Shown here in pieces: positions 1 through 11,295 of a stretch of DNA of 64,000 bases. Positions within the stretch are counted from its first letter, which is position 1. Each line of letters begins with the position of its first letter. The translations under genes and the position numbers were made by a program. The stretch covers positions 558,001 through 622,000 of the forward strand of contig JAEVLN010000014.1 in the NCBI GenBank assembly GCA_018350325.1. The letters are read 5' to 3'. The notes under the pieces were generated by a model. That model searched no databases. It was not told where the DNA came from and saw nothing but the letters and a program-made list of their open reading frames with translations. This DNA comes from Globodera rostochiensis (lineage: Eukaryota; Nematoda; Chromadorea; Rhabditida; Heteroderidae).

Positions 1-3000
1 TTTATACGTCAAAATTCGGAATTGATTGTGTTTTTATTCAATTTTACAATCAAACCGTATTTTCACAAATCGCACTTGGTTTGGGTTTAATACGTCAAAA
101 TTCGGAATTGATTGTATTTTTATTCAATTATACAATCAAACCGTATTTTCAACAAATCGCACTTGGTTTGGGTTTAATACGTCAAAATTCGGAATTGATT
201 GTATTTTTACAATCAAACCATATTTTCAACAAATCGCACTTGGTTTGGGTTTAATACGTCAAAATTCGGAATTGATTGTATTTTTACAATCAAACCATAT
301 TTTCAACAAATCGGACTTGGTTTGGGTTTAGTACGTCAAAATTTGGAATTGATTGTGTTTTTACAATCAAACCGTATTTTCAACAAATAGCACTTGGTTT
401 GGGTTTAGTACATCAAAATTCGGAATTGATTGTATTTTTACAATCAAACCATATTTTCAACAAATCGCACTTGGTTTGGGTTTAATACGTCAAAATTCGG
501 AATTGATTGTATTTTTACAATCAAACCATATTTTCAACAAATCGCACTTGGTTTGGGTTTAATACGTCAAAATTCGGAATTGATTGTGTTTTTATTCAAT
601 TTTACAATCAAACCGTATTTTCAACAAATAGCACTTGGTTTGGGTTTAGTACGTCAAAATTTGGAATTGATTGTGTTTTTTACAATCAAACCGTATTTTC
701 AACAAATAGCACTTGGTTTGGGGTTTATACGTCAAAATTCGGAATTGATTGTGTTTTTATTCAATTTTACAATCAAACCGTATTTTCACAAATCGCACTT
801 GGTTTGGGTTTAGTACGTCAAAATTTGGAATTGGTTGTGTTTTTTACAATCAAACCGTATTTTCAACAAATCGGACTTGGTTTGGGTTTAATACGTCAAA
901 ATTCGGAATTGATTGTATTTTTACAATCAAACCATATTTTCAACAAATCGGACTTGGTTTGGGTTTAATACGTCAAAATTCGGAATTGTTTGTGTTTTTA
1001 TTCAATTTTACAATCAAACCGTATTTTCAACAAACCGGATTTGGTTTGGGTTTAGTACATCAAAATTTGGAATTGATTGTGTTCTTTACAATCAAACCGT
1101 ATTTTCAACAAATAGCACTTGGTTTGGGGTTTATACGTCAAAATTCGGAATTGATTGTGTTTTTATTCAATTTTACAATCAAACCGTATTTTCACAAATC
1201 GCATTTGGTTTGGGTTTAATACGTCAAAATTCGGAATTGATTGTGTTTTTATTCAATTTTACAATCAATGGGTTTAGTACGTCAAAATTTGGAATTGCTT
1301 GTGTTCTTTACAATCAAACCGTATTTTCAACAAATAGCACTTGGTTTGGGTTTAGTACGTCAAAATTTGGAATTGATTGTGTTTTTTACAATCAAACCGT
1401 ATTTTCAACAAATCGCACTTGGTTTGGGTTTAATACGTCAAAATTTGAATTGATTGTATTTTTATTCAATTATACAATCAAACCGTATTTTCAACAAATC
1501 GCACTTGGTTTGGGTTTAATACGTCAAAATTCGGAATTGATTGTATTTCTACAATCAAACCATATTTTCAACAAATCGCACTTGGTTTGGGTTTAATACG
1601 TCAAAATTCGGAATTGATTGTATTTTTACAATCAAACCATATTTTCAACAAATAGCACTTGGTTTGGGGTTTATACGTCAAAATTCGGAATTGATTGTGT
1701 TTTTATTCAATTTTACAATCAAACCGTATTTTCACAAATCGCACTTGGTTTGGGTTTAGTACGTCAAAATTTGAATTGATTGTATTTTTATTCAATTATA
1801 CAATCAAAACCGTATTTTCAACAAATAGCACTTGGTTTGGGTTTAGTACATCAAAATTCGGAATTGATTGTATTTTTACAATCAAACCATATTTTCAACA
1901 AATCGCACTTGGTTTGGGTTTAATACGTCAAAATTCGGAATTGATTGTATTTTTACAATCAAACCATATTTTCAACAAATCGCACTTGGTTTGGGTTTAA
2001 TACGTCAAAATTCGGAATTGATTGTGTTTTTATTCAATTTTACAATCAAACCGTATTTTCAACAAATAGCACTTGGTTTGGGTTTAGTACGTCAAAATTT
2101 GGAATTGATTGTGTTTTTTACAATCAAACCGTATTTTCAACAAATAGCACTTGGTTTGGGGTTTATACGTCAAAATTCGGAATTGATTGTGTTTTTATTC
2201 AATTTTACAATCAAACCGTATTTTCACAAATCGCACTTGGTTTGGGTTTAGTACATCAAAATTTGGAATTGGTTGTGTTTTTTACAATCAAACCGTATTT
2301 TCAACAAATCGTACTTGGTTTGGGTTTAATACGTCAAAATTCGAATTGATTGTATTTTTACAATCAAACCATATTTTCAACAAATCGGAATGGTTTGGGT
2401 TTAATACGTCAAAATTCGGAATTGTTTGTGTTTTTATTCAATTTTACAATCAAACCGTATTTTCAACAAATCGGACTTGGTTTGGGTTTAGTACGTCAAA
2501 ATTCGGAATTGATTGTGTTTTTTACAATCAAACCGTTTTTTCAACAAATCGGACTTGGTTTGGGTTTAGTACGTCAAAATTCGGAATTGATTGTGTTTTT
2601 TACAATCAAACCGTATTTTCAACAAATAGCACTTGGTTTGGGGTTTATACGTCAAAATTCGGAATTGATTGTGTTTTTATTCAATTTTACAATCAAACCG
2701 TATTTTCACAAATCGCACTTGGTTTGGGTTTAGTACATCAAAATTTGGAATTGGTTGTGTTTTTTACAATCAAACCATATTTTCAACAAATCGTACTTGG
2801 TTTGGGTTTAATACGTCAAAATTCGAATTGATTGTATTTTTACAATCAAACCATATTTTCAACAAATCGGAATGGTTTGGGTTTAATACGTCAAAATTCG
2901 GAATCGTTTGTGTTTTTATTCAATTTTACAATCAAACCGTATTTTCAACAAATCGGACTTGGTTTGGGTTTAGTACGTCAAAATTTGGAATTGATTGTGT

Positions 3001-3625
3001 TTTTACAATCAAACCGTATTTTCAACAAATCGGACTTGGTTTGGGTTTAGTACGTCAAAATTCGGAATTGATTGTGTTTTTTACAATCAAACCGTTTTTT
3101 CAACAAATCGCACTTGGTTTGGGTTTAGTACATCAAAATTTGGAATTGGTTGTGTTTTTTACAATCAAACCGTATTTTCAACAAATCGTACTTGGTTTGG
3201 GTTTAATACGTCAAAATTCGGAATTGTTTGTGTTTTTATTCAATTTTACAATCAAACCGTATTTTCAACAAATCGGACTTGGTTTGGGTTTAGTACGTCA
3301 AAATTTGGAATTGATTGTGTTTTTACAATCAAACCGTATTTTCAACAAATCGGACTTGGTTTGGGTTTAGTACGTCAAAATTCGGAATTGATTGTGTTTT
3401 TTACAATCAAACCGTTTTTTCAACAAATCGGACTTGGTTTGGGTTTAGTACGTCAAAATTTGGAATTGATTGTGTTTTTACAATCAAACCGTATTTTCAA
3501 CAAATAGCACTTGGTTTGGGTTTAGTACGTCAAAATTTGGAATTGATTGTGTTTTTACAATCAAACCGTATTTTCAACAAATAGCACTTGGTTTGGGTTT
3601 AGTACGTCAAAATTTGGAATTTTGA
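1..3625. repeat. 77-bp satellite array (truncated at window start)
   Basis: About 45 head-to-tail copies of an AT-rich unit of 77 bp, with 78-bp (one extra T) and 87-bp variants (10 extra bases, ATTCAATTTT, before the ACAATCAAACC box). Invariant blocks are ACGTCAAAATT, GGAATTGATTG, CAATCAAACC and CTTGGTTTGGG. Variants are not random: a block of roughly 460 bp starting near 375 recurs near 1813 (offset 1438 bp), and a block near 2187 recurs near 2669 (offset 482 bp), so there is higher-order structure. Because 77 is not a multiple of three, several plus-strand frames stay open for long stretches; these ORFs are a property of the repeat, not genes. The array decays at about 3625. Confidence 0.95.
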
Positions 3626-4990
3626 GTTTTCATTCAATTTTACAATTAAAAATCAAAAAAGAAGCTTAAGATTGACTTAGAACGATTAATAAATGCTTAA
3701 ATAAAAAATGGTCCGACTTTTAATTATTTTCTGCTACAATATTTTGAGTTTTTAAACCAACAATTGCAGAAGACCAGGCTCATAAGGCGCTGGAAAAGCA
3801 TGTCGAGCAGTTCAAGCAGTATTGCTGTAGGTTAACAAAAGGCCACCGAGCAACTGTTACAAAAGTGTAAATTGGGCAAAACTGCACAAGAAAATCAGAA
3901 CAAATTAGAAAAGTCGGGTTCAAACAACAAATAAATCAACAATTCGACGAATTGAAGCAGTACTGTAACTTAGAGAGATCAACAACGGATGGAAAAGGAA
4001 ATCGTGGTGAACATTTTGTTTTTGGTGGGCTCGATGTTGGCATTTAAATTGTAGAGTTTGTTATTTTGTTTGTGCATAAATGACGATCAGTCGTGACAGA
4101 ATTGGCACTTTGTGTTTAACCTTAGACCACGGCGCATGTCTGATCATGGCACTTTCACAACTCACCACTCTAACAGAACTCGCTACTTTTTAAGTACGGA
4201 TACCTCAACTCGCAACCTTCAAAAAAGCGAATCCTCATAGATTAGCGAGTTGGGAATCGTCCATGATCATGCGATACCCATCACTTAAATAACCAAATTC
4301 TTGAATATGACGAACAAGTGAGTGATCAAAGATCGGATCATAGTCCGATATTGCAACTATTTACTCCAGAATTACGGATGCTGGCCGAGTGATCTGGTCC
4401 AAAACTACTCATTGATCATACAATCGTGAGCCTGAACATTGTTGACCCGACTACCTAATTTGTAAGGTTGCACACCGGCATTTTTTTGGGCCTCACCTCC
4501 CCGAACCCCGACACGCCGCCTCCGACGAACCACGACGGCCACGGCATTTTGAAAATGCCAAAATAGAAGTGGTACAAAATCGATACAAAATGCTTGCGGT
4601 GACCTAAAAACTTCATATTCGTACATTTCAGAGCTAGTGGAGTGTAGGAAATAGTAGGTTAAAACATCATAAAATCGCATCCCCCATCATTATTTTCTTG
4701 AGCAAAATTAAATTTTGCAATATTTTTTGTGCTATAAAAATAATTGAAATTATTTTTATTTACGCATTTTGTTCTGTTCCAATGGGGGGATTTGATTTGT
4801 TAATCGATGCGCAGCAACAAAATTAATTATTTTCCACCACAAAAAGTTTCGTTTATTTATGGGGCACAGCCCGGGGCCGGTTTTACAACAATTTTGGTGG
4901 CCAAATTTTTGTGTCACACCAATTTTCCTTTAAATATTATTATTTTTTGAATGAAAAATTAATATTTTTTGCGTAAAAGAATCTTTATTC
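3626..4990. other. Gene-free AT-rich stretch
   Basis: No convincing gene. Around 3764-3970 two short coding-like phrases (ending FKQYC and LKQYC) lie in a broken frame and may be the remains of an old element. Nothing else supportable was seen. Confidence 0.4.
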
Positions 4991-4993
4991 AAT

Positions 4994-5545
4994 ATGAACA
5001 AATTGTTTCTTCTGGCTTTGCTTTGCATTGGCACCATTCAATGCGTCGTAAACGGTAAAAAATTTCCATTTTTTGTTTTAATTTTTTAAAATGTTTTTGT
5101 AAGCGGCACCGCAACTTGGCATGGCATCCGGCAGCAGCAAAAATAAGGTACATTTACGCTTTTGAAACTTTTATTTTTCAATTAAAAACAATAAAATTTG
5201 CTAATGTATTTTTTCTCATTCATTTTAAAAATTTAAATACTTAAATTTAAATACATTAAGATGGCGTCAAACTATCAACATGAAAGTTTGTTATAAATAT
5301 AATTTCAATTAATGCATAAAAAAAACAATTTAATGCACAAAATTCTTTCTCTAATTATTTTTTCGCCAAAATATTGACCATTTTAAAATTCGGAAATTTA
5401 ATAAATAATAATTTTATGCCAAACTGGCGGCTGCGGTGGCCATCCCCAGGGCTGTCCCGGTGACAAGCCGGTGTGCTGCAAATTGGGCGCATTCTGCATG
5501 ACGTCAAGCGACTGCGCCATCTTGCATCGTCGCGCGCGACGATGA
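4994..5545 (+). CDS. Small cysteine-rich secreted protein (66 aa, 3 exons)
   Basis: Exons 4994-5054, 5104-5147 and 5450-5545 join in phase (1, 0). The N-terminus MNKLFLLALLCIGTIQC is a clear signal peptide; the C-terminal exon encodes a Cys-rich tail with GCPGDKPVCCKLGAFCM followed by a basic end HRRARR. I do not recognise a family. The frame of exon 3 is open for about 45 bases upstream of the CCCCAG acceptor and would add TGGCGGHPQ, which has a natural-looking extra Cys; no AG precedes that extension, so I used 5450. A small extracellular protein, perhaps a disulphide-rich effector or antimicrobial peptide, is inference. The region after the stop is a GA-rich low-complexity tract. Confidence 0.6.
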
Positions 5546-5669
5546 ACGCGCACGCACGCATCAATGATTTGAAAGAAAATCAATGAATGAATGAATGATT
5601 TGATTTGATGTGATGATGAATACAATTTATTTTGATCAGAAAGGGACGACGATATATGTACATACATAT

Positions 5670-5768
5670 TAGTGCTGCACGAGAGTCTCGAGTATCGTCT
5701 CAAGAAAAGTCGCGGGTTTTTTGGGTCTCGGTATCGAGTATCGGAAAATTGGATCTCGTGCAGCACTA
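5670..5768. mobile_element. hAT-like MITE, 99 bp
   Basis: Perfect inverted termini of at least 15 bp (TAGTGCTGCACGAGA and its complement) enclose a CTCGAG/TATCGAG-rich core. Flanking 8-mers are ATACATAT and ATACATAC, i.e. an 8-bp target duplication with one mismatch, as expected for hAT-type insertions. Confidence 0.75.
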
Positions 5769-6052
5769 ATACATACCTATTAGTGATTTGCAAGGCTAGA
5801 CCTAATTACGGATTACGTTGATTCGCTTATAAGTTTGATTTCAATTTCCTAGTTTAAAATGTCAAATTCTAAAGTCCAAATCATAATAATCAAAAAAATA
5901 AAAAAATGCACACGTTTTCTGCACCTATAAAAAAGGCAGATGGCTTCCATTTCCGGCCATGTAAAGCTAAAGCGTTGTGACAAATGTTTTTCCAATAATT
6001 TATATTGATTAATTTAATTTATTTAAATATCATGGCAATTTGGGTCTAAAAA

Positions 6053-7617
6053 ATGCTTCCACCAAAAAATATGTTCATTATTTTTATATTATTTTTGTGC
6101 GTTTCCATAAGTGAGAGCGGAGAGTCATCGAAATCGCAAAAAGGTTTAATTTCAATAATATTTAAACATTATTAAACAATAAAATGTAATCTGTTTGATT
6201 AATGTGATTTGATTTTAATACCGTTGAATTTTCTATTTTTAAATAAATTTATTTTAATATTTTGTCGTTTCACAAAAAAAATATAATCAATTATATTTAG
6301 ATCAACAATTTTAAATAAATAAATTTGATTAAAAAGCAATAAAATGTTATTTCGTTTTAAAAAACTGATTAAAATTTTAAACAACATTCATTTTAATTTC
6401 CGAAATTGACATGACCATACCGCCGGAGAAAGTGCACCTAGTGGCCAAATATGTGACAAAAAAATTGTACAAAAATGAAGCGGAAGCGATGGAAGTGGCC
6501 AAGGATTTGGCGCAAAATTTGTTGGCCGACAAAAGCATTGTGCGCAGCGCCCCGTTAGGCTTTGCGCAGGTCGACATTGTTCCAAATGATCGCCAAGAAG
6601 TGGCCGATGTGCTGAGTGAAGCGATCAAATGTGCCGGGTGAACTTATAATTTTGGCATATTCAATTAGCAATGTGTGCTATTGATTGGCTATAGAATGCC
6701 GGATTTGGATATGGTATCATGCACACCGTAGTTACCTGGGGGAGAGCAATGATCAGTGGGCGCCCGACCTCTTTAGTGGAGATACGCGAGAGTCTATGGG
6801 CGAGAGTCTCGGTTTTCGAGTCTCGAAACTTTCTCGAGTTTTGGGGTCTCATCTCGGTTCTTTTAACCATGGTTCTGTTTGTTCCCATCTTAACCACCGT
6901 TTTTTGAAGGATTGTTAACCGTTGTTTATCAAAAATCCTATGCTCATCTAACCGTAGTTTATTTTTTGTTTAAACCACAAAACTCGAGGCGTGCTTATAA
7001 ATATTTTTAAATATGTTTAAAAAATTGAAAATTAATTTCAGTTTGAAAAATCGAAGCCGACGGCGTTTTCGCCGTGCCGACGATGACGAGTCGACGAAAG
7101 GCGTACCGACAGAAGGAAGAAGCTTTACGTCAATTCTCCTCAAAAAGTCGGGCGAATTTTACCTCATTACCATCCACGTGTTCGCCGTTTTTGTGGGTGA
7201 GCAAATATATTTTTGGTGTTTTTAATCTTTTTCGACATTTTGTCATTACTCATTGTCGTTTTTAGTCGTTATTCGGCATTTTGTCCTTCCTGTCATATCC
7301 TGAACATTTTTTTGTGCCAAAATTCATATTAAAAAAATTCAGCGTTCCTGCTCGGCAATGTTGCCGGCACTTTGCTGGCCGCGCTCTGCACAGTGGCCGG
7401 CACGCTGCAGTTATGTGCCGAAATGTGCTGCGGGTGCCCAACAAAGTTCACACCCAACGAGGGCTGCCTGAACGGGTTCGTCGCCGGCTTTGGCACTGTC
7501 AGCTACGCGGCACTGTGGCTCATCGAAATGCCGTTGATGTGTTGCAATCCGATCAGCGACCACGAGGACTTGCGCAAGAAGCTGCAGAAAGCGCTTGATA
7601 AGATCATCGACTTTTAA
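6053..7617 (+). CDS. Secretory-pathway membrane protein, unknown family
   Basis: Exon 1 (6053-6143) encodes a signal peptide (MLPPKNMFIIFILFLCVSIS). Exon 2 (about 6400-6637) encodes a helical, Lys/Glu-rich domain starting near MTI at 6411 and ending IKCAG. Exon 3 (7042-7196) and exon 4 (7343-7617) follow with matching phases 2 and 1. Exon 3 is basic (NRSRRRFRRADDDES) and runs into a hydrophobic stretch that continues in exon 4 (VAFLLGNVAGTLLAALCTVAG), a likely membrane span, followed by a Cys-rich segment (CAEMCCGCP), a second hydrophobic stretch and a helical tail (LRKKLQKALDKIIDF). The acceptor of exon 2 is a problem: there is no AG between 6344 and the start of the open frame. Exons 1-2 and 3-4 could instead be two genes. 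I do not recognise the family. Confidence 0.5.
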
Positions 7618-8111
7618 AGGATGACATCATTGACGAACGAACTGATCAAAATAAGGACACAAAATGGATTTTGATCTAAACGATGACATCATATCGACAT
7701 TAATATATAAAAAGCGTAGAAAACAACTCATAGTTAGTTAATTGGATCGTAACAGCTCTAGGGAGATGATACTCGATGCCTAAAATTTGCCGAGACTCCA
7801 ATAGCAAGACTTGACCCCCAACAAACCTCGGACTTTGTCGAGTCGAGACTCTCGAGTAACCCTAGTAACTCTACAAAAGAATAGTAGTATGTGCAATCTG
7901 TTGTATGTACCATAATAGTGCACAAATATACCGGTATAAATAAAATGGAATTTCTGTAATTACGTACAGAAATTAAAAAATAAAATTATTAATTAAAAAT
8001 TTATTTAAATTTATGCTACACTTTATATATTTGAATTAGAGCTTTTAGGAATTGGAATTTTGGCTGAATGCTTTCGGAAATGGTTTGGTACTTTGAATTT
8101 TGTAGGTTTAG

Positions 8112-9455
8112 CCGGACTCTACGCCCCCAAATACTCCTAGAAACACCTTTTTTCGACTTTTATTGTTCCATTTCGGCATTTTTCCCTTTTGCTCTTTCTT
8201 TCTTTTGGCACTTTTTCCCCTTGGCATTTCCCCCAGTCACAAAAGACGAAACGACTTTTTGAATGGTGTTAGTAATTTTATTTGATTTTGCCCTTGAAAC
8301 AGGGGGTGGGGGACCTTAGTTTTTTCTTCTTTGGAAAATATTTCTTTTTTCATTTCCGAGGGGGGGGGGGAGGCCCCCTCGCCATGGCTAAGTCCGTCCC
8401 CCTGAGCGGGTTCTTTGAGTTGTTGTGACGAATCCCATGCATATTGAACTGTACTTTGTGTTGCATCATTGTTCGTTCGTTTGCCCTCCATTTCTCCCCT
8501 TATTATCTGCCCCAAATTCATTCCCCCCCCCCCCTCCCCCCCCCCCCTTCTGACGCTTTACAAAAATTGATCAAAAACCAACCAAAAATGTTCAAAATCA
8601 GCAAGCATTTTTCTTTCTCTGTATTTATCCACACCCATTTTCTGCTTGAGGTTAGCCGCACAGCAAAAACAAAAACAAAGAGAATTTCTGTAAAATTGGC
8701 CTTTTTATTAGTCGCTTCCGATCCGAGTGTCGAATGGTCCGAGTGTCGAAAGTGTTGTAACTTTCTTCAACCTAAACCGATTAGGTCAAACATTATACCA
8801 AATGAAAGCTTGCGATGAGTTAGAGTTATCATTAAGTTAAAGCTAAGTGATTGGACAATGCTTAAAAAAGTTATAGCCAAAAAAGGAAAAACTCCAAAAA
8901 TGGCCATTTTTGGAGGTTTTCTGGCCATAACCTTTTTCATAATTACCAGATCGCTTAGTTTTTGCTTATTAATTGCTTCTCCTCATCGAGAGCTTTCATT
9001 TGGTATAAAGTTCGACCTAATGGGTTTAGGTTGTAGAAAGTTATAAAGCATTCGACACTCAAAACCCTTTCGACACTCGGACTGGTAGCCAGCCCACGGC
9101 CTTAATGACCCTTTATTCAAATTTCAAATTTTTGTGCAATTCCTGGCGCGATGAAAATTCGTCCAAAAAAAGTTAGAAATCGTAGAATTATCGCGATTTC
9201 AATTTTTAATGTTGCAAAAAATTTGGGTTTTCAGAGAGTTCATAAAAATGCAAAATTTAATGCGCTATCACTTACAATTAGTGCCATCAACATGCATAAA
9301 ATCGGCAACGATGACGCAACAACAACATTTTCGTCTTTTCAGCACTCAAAGGCCAACAAATTTTGATGGGAACGAAACGGATCCGCAAACCCACTTTGTG
9401 GTGCCAAAAGGTACTATATAGGAGTTTGTTTTCGGGGACGTAGAGTCCGGGTCTG
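8112..9455. mobile_element. Possible 1.3-kb TIR element
   Basis: The left end reads CCGGACTCTACGCCCCCAAA and the right end, reversed, reads CCGGACTCTACGTCCCCGAA, an imperfect inverted repeat of about 25 bp. No transposase frame is seen inside. No target duplication was resolved, so the boundaries are tentative. Confidence 0.3.
8737..9083. repeat. Foldback element, ~350 bp
   Basis: Outer arms GTCCGAGTGTCGAAAG (8737) and CTTTCGACACTCGGAC (right end) are perfect complements. The arms continue inward imperfectly through ACCTAAACC, AATGAAAGCT, and AAAGTTATAGCC / GGCCATAAC, meeting near a short loop around 8905. It looks like one member of a dispersed family; related arms occur at 14391-14634 and 52908-53060. 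Confidence 0.65.
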
Positions 9456-10454
9456 ACCTGCATTTCGAACGATTTCGGACCCCGGAACTGAATTAATTTT
9501 TTAATTAATTTTCCAAAAATTATATATATATGGCTCGAAATCGCTTGACATGCACAAAATTAATGCAAATCAACAATTCTACGCATCCGAAAACTTTTAG
9601 AAACACCTTTCACGACTCAAAACATTTTTTTTTTAAATTGAGGGGGGGGGAATTTTTTTTTTGAAAAATGAGAAGGAAGCCAGCCCTACTATTATATTAT
9701 TCTCAATTCTTTTGAGAAAATAAAACCTATACGCCCAAAATTAGATCTAAGTACATGCACCTGCTACGGTCGGACTGAGGTCCGATTTTAAAAATTGCTT
9801 TTTTGGTTTGTTGAATTTAAAAAAAAAAATCAAAAATAAACGGACTCAAAAAAAAATTTAAATTTACGATTTTCCAGCATCGTCCAACACTGTCGACCCG
9901 TTTGGATGGGAGCCGACCAAATGGGACCGTTTCTACCTTGTGTTGACCCGATGTTACGCACGCAGTAACGACATTCCGGCAGTTATTCCGTTGGTTTTGT
10001 TCAAAATACGCTCTTAACTTGGAGGTGTCGAATCCTCCTCCCCCCCGAAATGTATCCCCGAGAATCAAAATTGAAATTTGGGTTTGGAATTTGAAAACCC
10101 GAAAATGTTTAGAATGCATATTTTCTAAGGTAAAACTAAGCGTAGAACACGAATCCGAGCTTGGATTTTGCGAATGTCAAAGCCCAATCCCGATTTTGAA
10201 CAAGTTTTGAATTTTCAGAAAGGTGAAAAATTATTTATTATACATTTTGAGTTCGAGTTCGGGTTTCGGGTTCGACATTCGCAAATTCTGAGCTCGGATT
10301 TATGACCTACGCATATTTTCAGCCTGGAAAAATGATATAATTTTTTTAAATTTTCGTCTTCAATTCCATACCATTGCCGAAACCCCCCCCCCCCGTCCCT
10401 CCCCCGTGCACTGTAAATGAATTTTTTTGTTTTTTTAGCAGCCGAATTGGGCCA

Positions 10455-11116
10455 ATGTTCACGAAGCGAATGCGCGTGTTACGCTTTGGCACGGCATTGG
10501 TGGCGGCCATAATTGTTTGCTTTGGGCTCGAGTTCTACATGTTGGGGTTGGGTTTTGTTTTTTTGTTAACAAATTAGCCCTCCTAATGAAATAAACAATT
10601 TTTTTTTGTTTTGTTGTTTTCCAACCAAACAGAGAAGCAGGGGCGTAGCCAGGGGGGGGGGGGGTGGGGGGGGAATTCCCCCGCCCCCCGAAATGAAATT
10701 TGAAGAAAAAAAAACAAGAGGGGGGACCCTTTTGTTTTTCATTTTTACAATTTTTTGGCCAATTTTCTTAACAAATTATCATCAAAAATTCAAAATTTTT
10801 CTCGGCGGCGCCTTCGTAAAAATTCGCAAAAAAATTTGCATTTTTGAAAAAATGCACCCCATAATTGTAATTAATCCGTCGAGAGCGCACATAGAACAAA
10901 AAATGAAATAAAAATGGCGATTTTTGAACAATTTTTGTCATTTTTGTTTGAGCTGGGGGTGTGGAGGTTGGGAGTTCCATAAAATTTTTACATTTGCATA
11001 TGCAAAAAAATAAACATTTTTTCAGGTGGGACAAGCACATGCGCAGAGGCAAATTGAGCAAAGATGAATTGAAATTTATAGACAAAATGGCGACCAGAGT
11101 GACAAAATATGATTGA
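10455..11116 (+). CDS. 60-aa single-pass membrane protein, unknown
   Basis: Exons 10455-10546 and 11026-11116 join in phase 2. The product begins MFTKRMRVLRFGTALVAA, a basic N-terminus followed by one membrane span (FGTALVAAIIVCFGLEFYML), then a charged helical tail (WDKHMRRGKLSKDELKFID) ending at TKYD. Size and layout resemble small inner-mitochondrial-membrane proteins, but I cannot name a family. TTTTTTAG lies just upstream of the ATG and could be a cis or spliced-leader acceptor. The 479-bp intron carries a G-rich repeat starting CAGGGGCGTAGCCAG. The next gene, on the same strand and about 180 bp downstream, is a HIG1-domain mitochondrial protein, so a two-gene operon is plausible. Confidence 0.5.
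10633..10820 (+). repeat. CAGGGGCGTAGCCAG-type dispersed repeat
   Basis: Begins CAGGGGCGTAGCCAG followed by a poly-G tract and an AT-rich body (GGCCAATTTTCTTAACAAATT). The same 13-15 bp head recurs at 27282, at about 34826 (diverged) and reversed at about 17502; the AT-rich body resembles sequence near 39715 and 55025. It sits in the intron of the 60-aa protein gene. Likely a non-autonomous element end; full limits not resolved. Confidence 0.45.
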
Positions 11117-11295
11117 AAATTAATTTTTTTTTTTGTAGATATAAATTGCTGAGGCCTTTAGATTGGGTTTCTTTGCTTTTACCGATTCTGTTCTTTCCTT
11201 CCATTCTTTTATTGTTTTTTTTATTTCTCAAACTTTTTGCCCTTGTGAAGTCCCCCAAATTGTAGAGCACAACACATTTTCAAGCAGTAAAATAT

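Larger units (their letters stand above)
7618..10440. other. Repeat-rich intergenic region
   Basis: No gene supported. It holds a degenerate TIR hairpin (7762-7863, ends CTAGGG...CCCTAG), poly-G/poly-C tracts (8361, 8521, 9641, 10379), a possible 1.3-kb element with inverted ends (8112-9455), and a foldback repeat nested inside it (8737-9083). Confidence 0.5.

Noticed and set aside
26..3584. Many overlapping 60-233 aa plus-strand ORFs
   Set aside because: They are reading frames through the 77-bp satellite with repeated peptide words; no unique domain or splice context.
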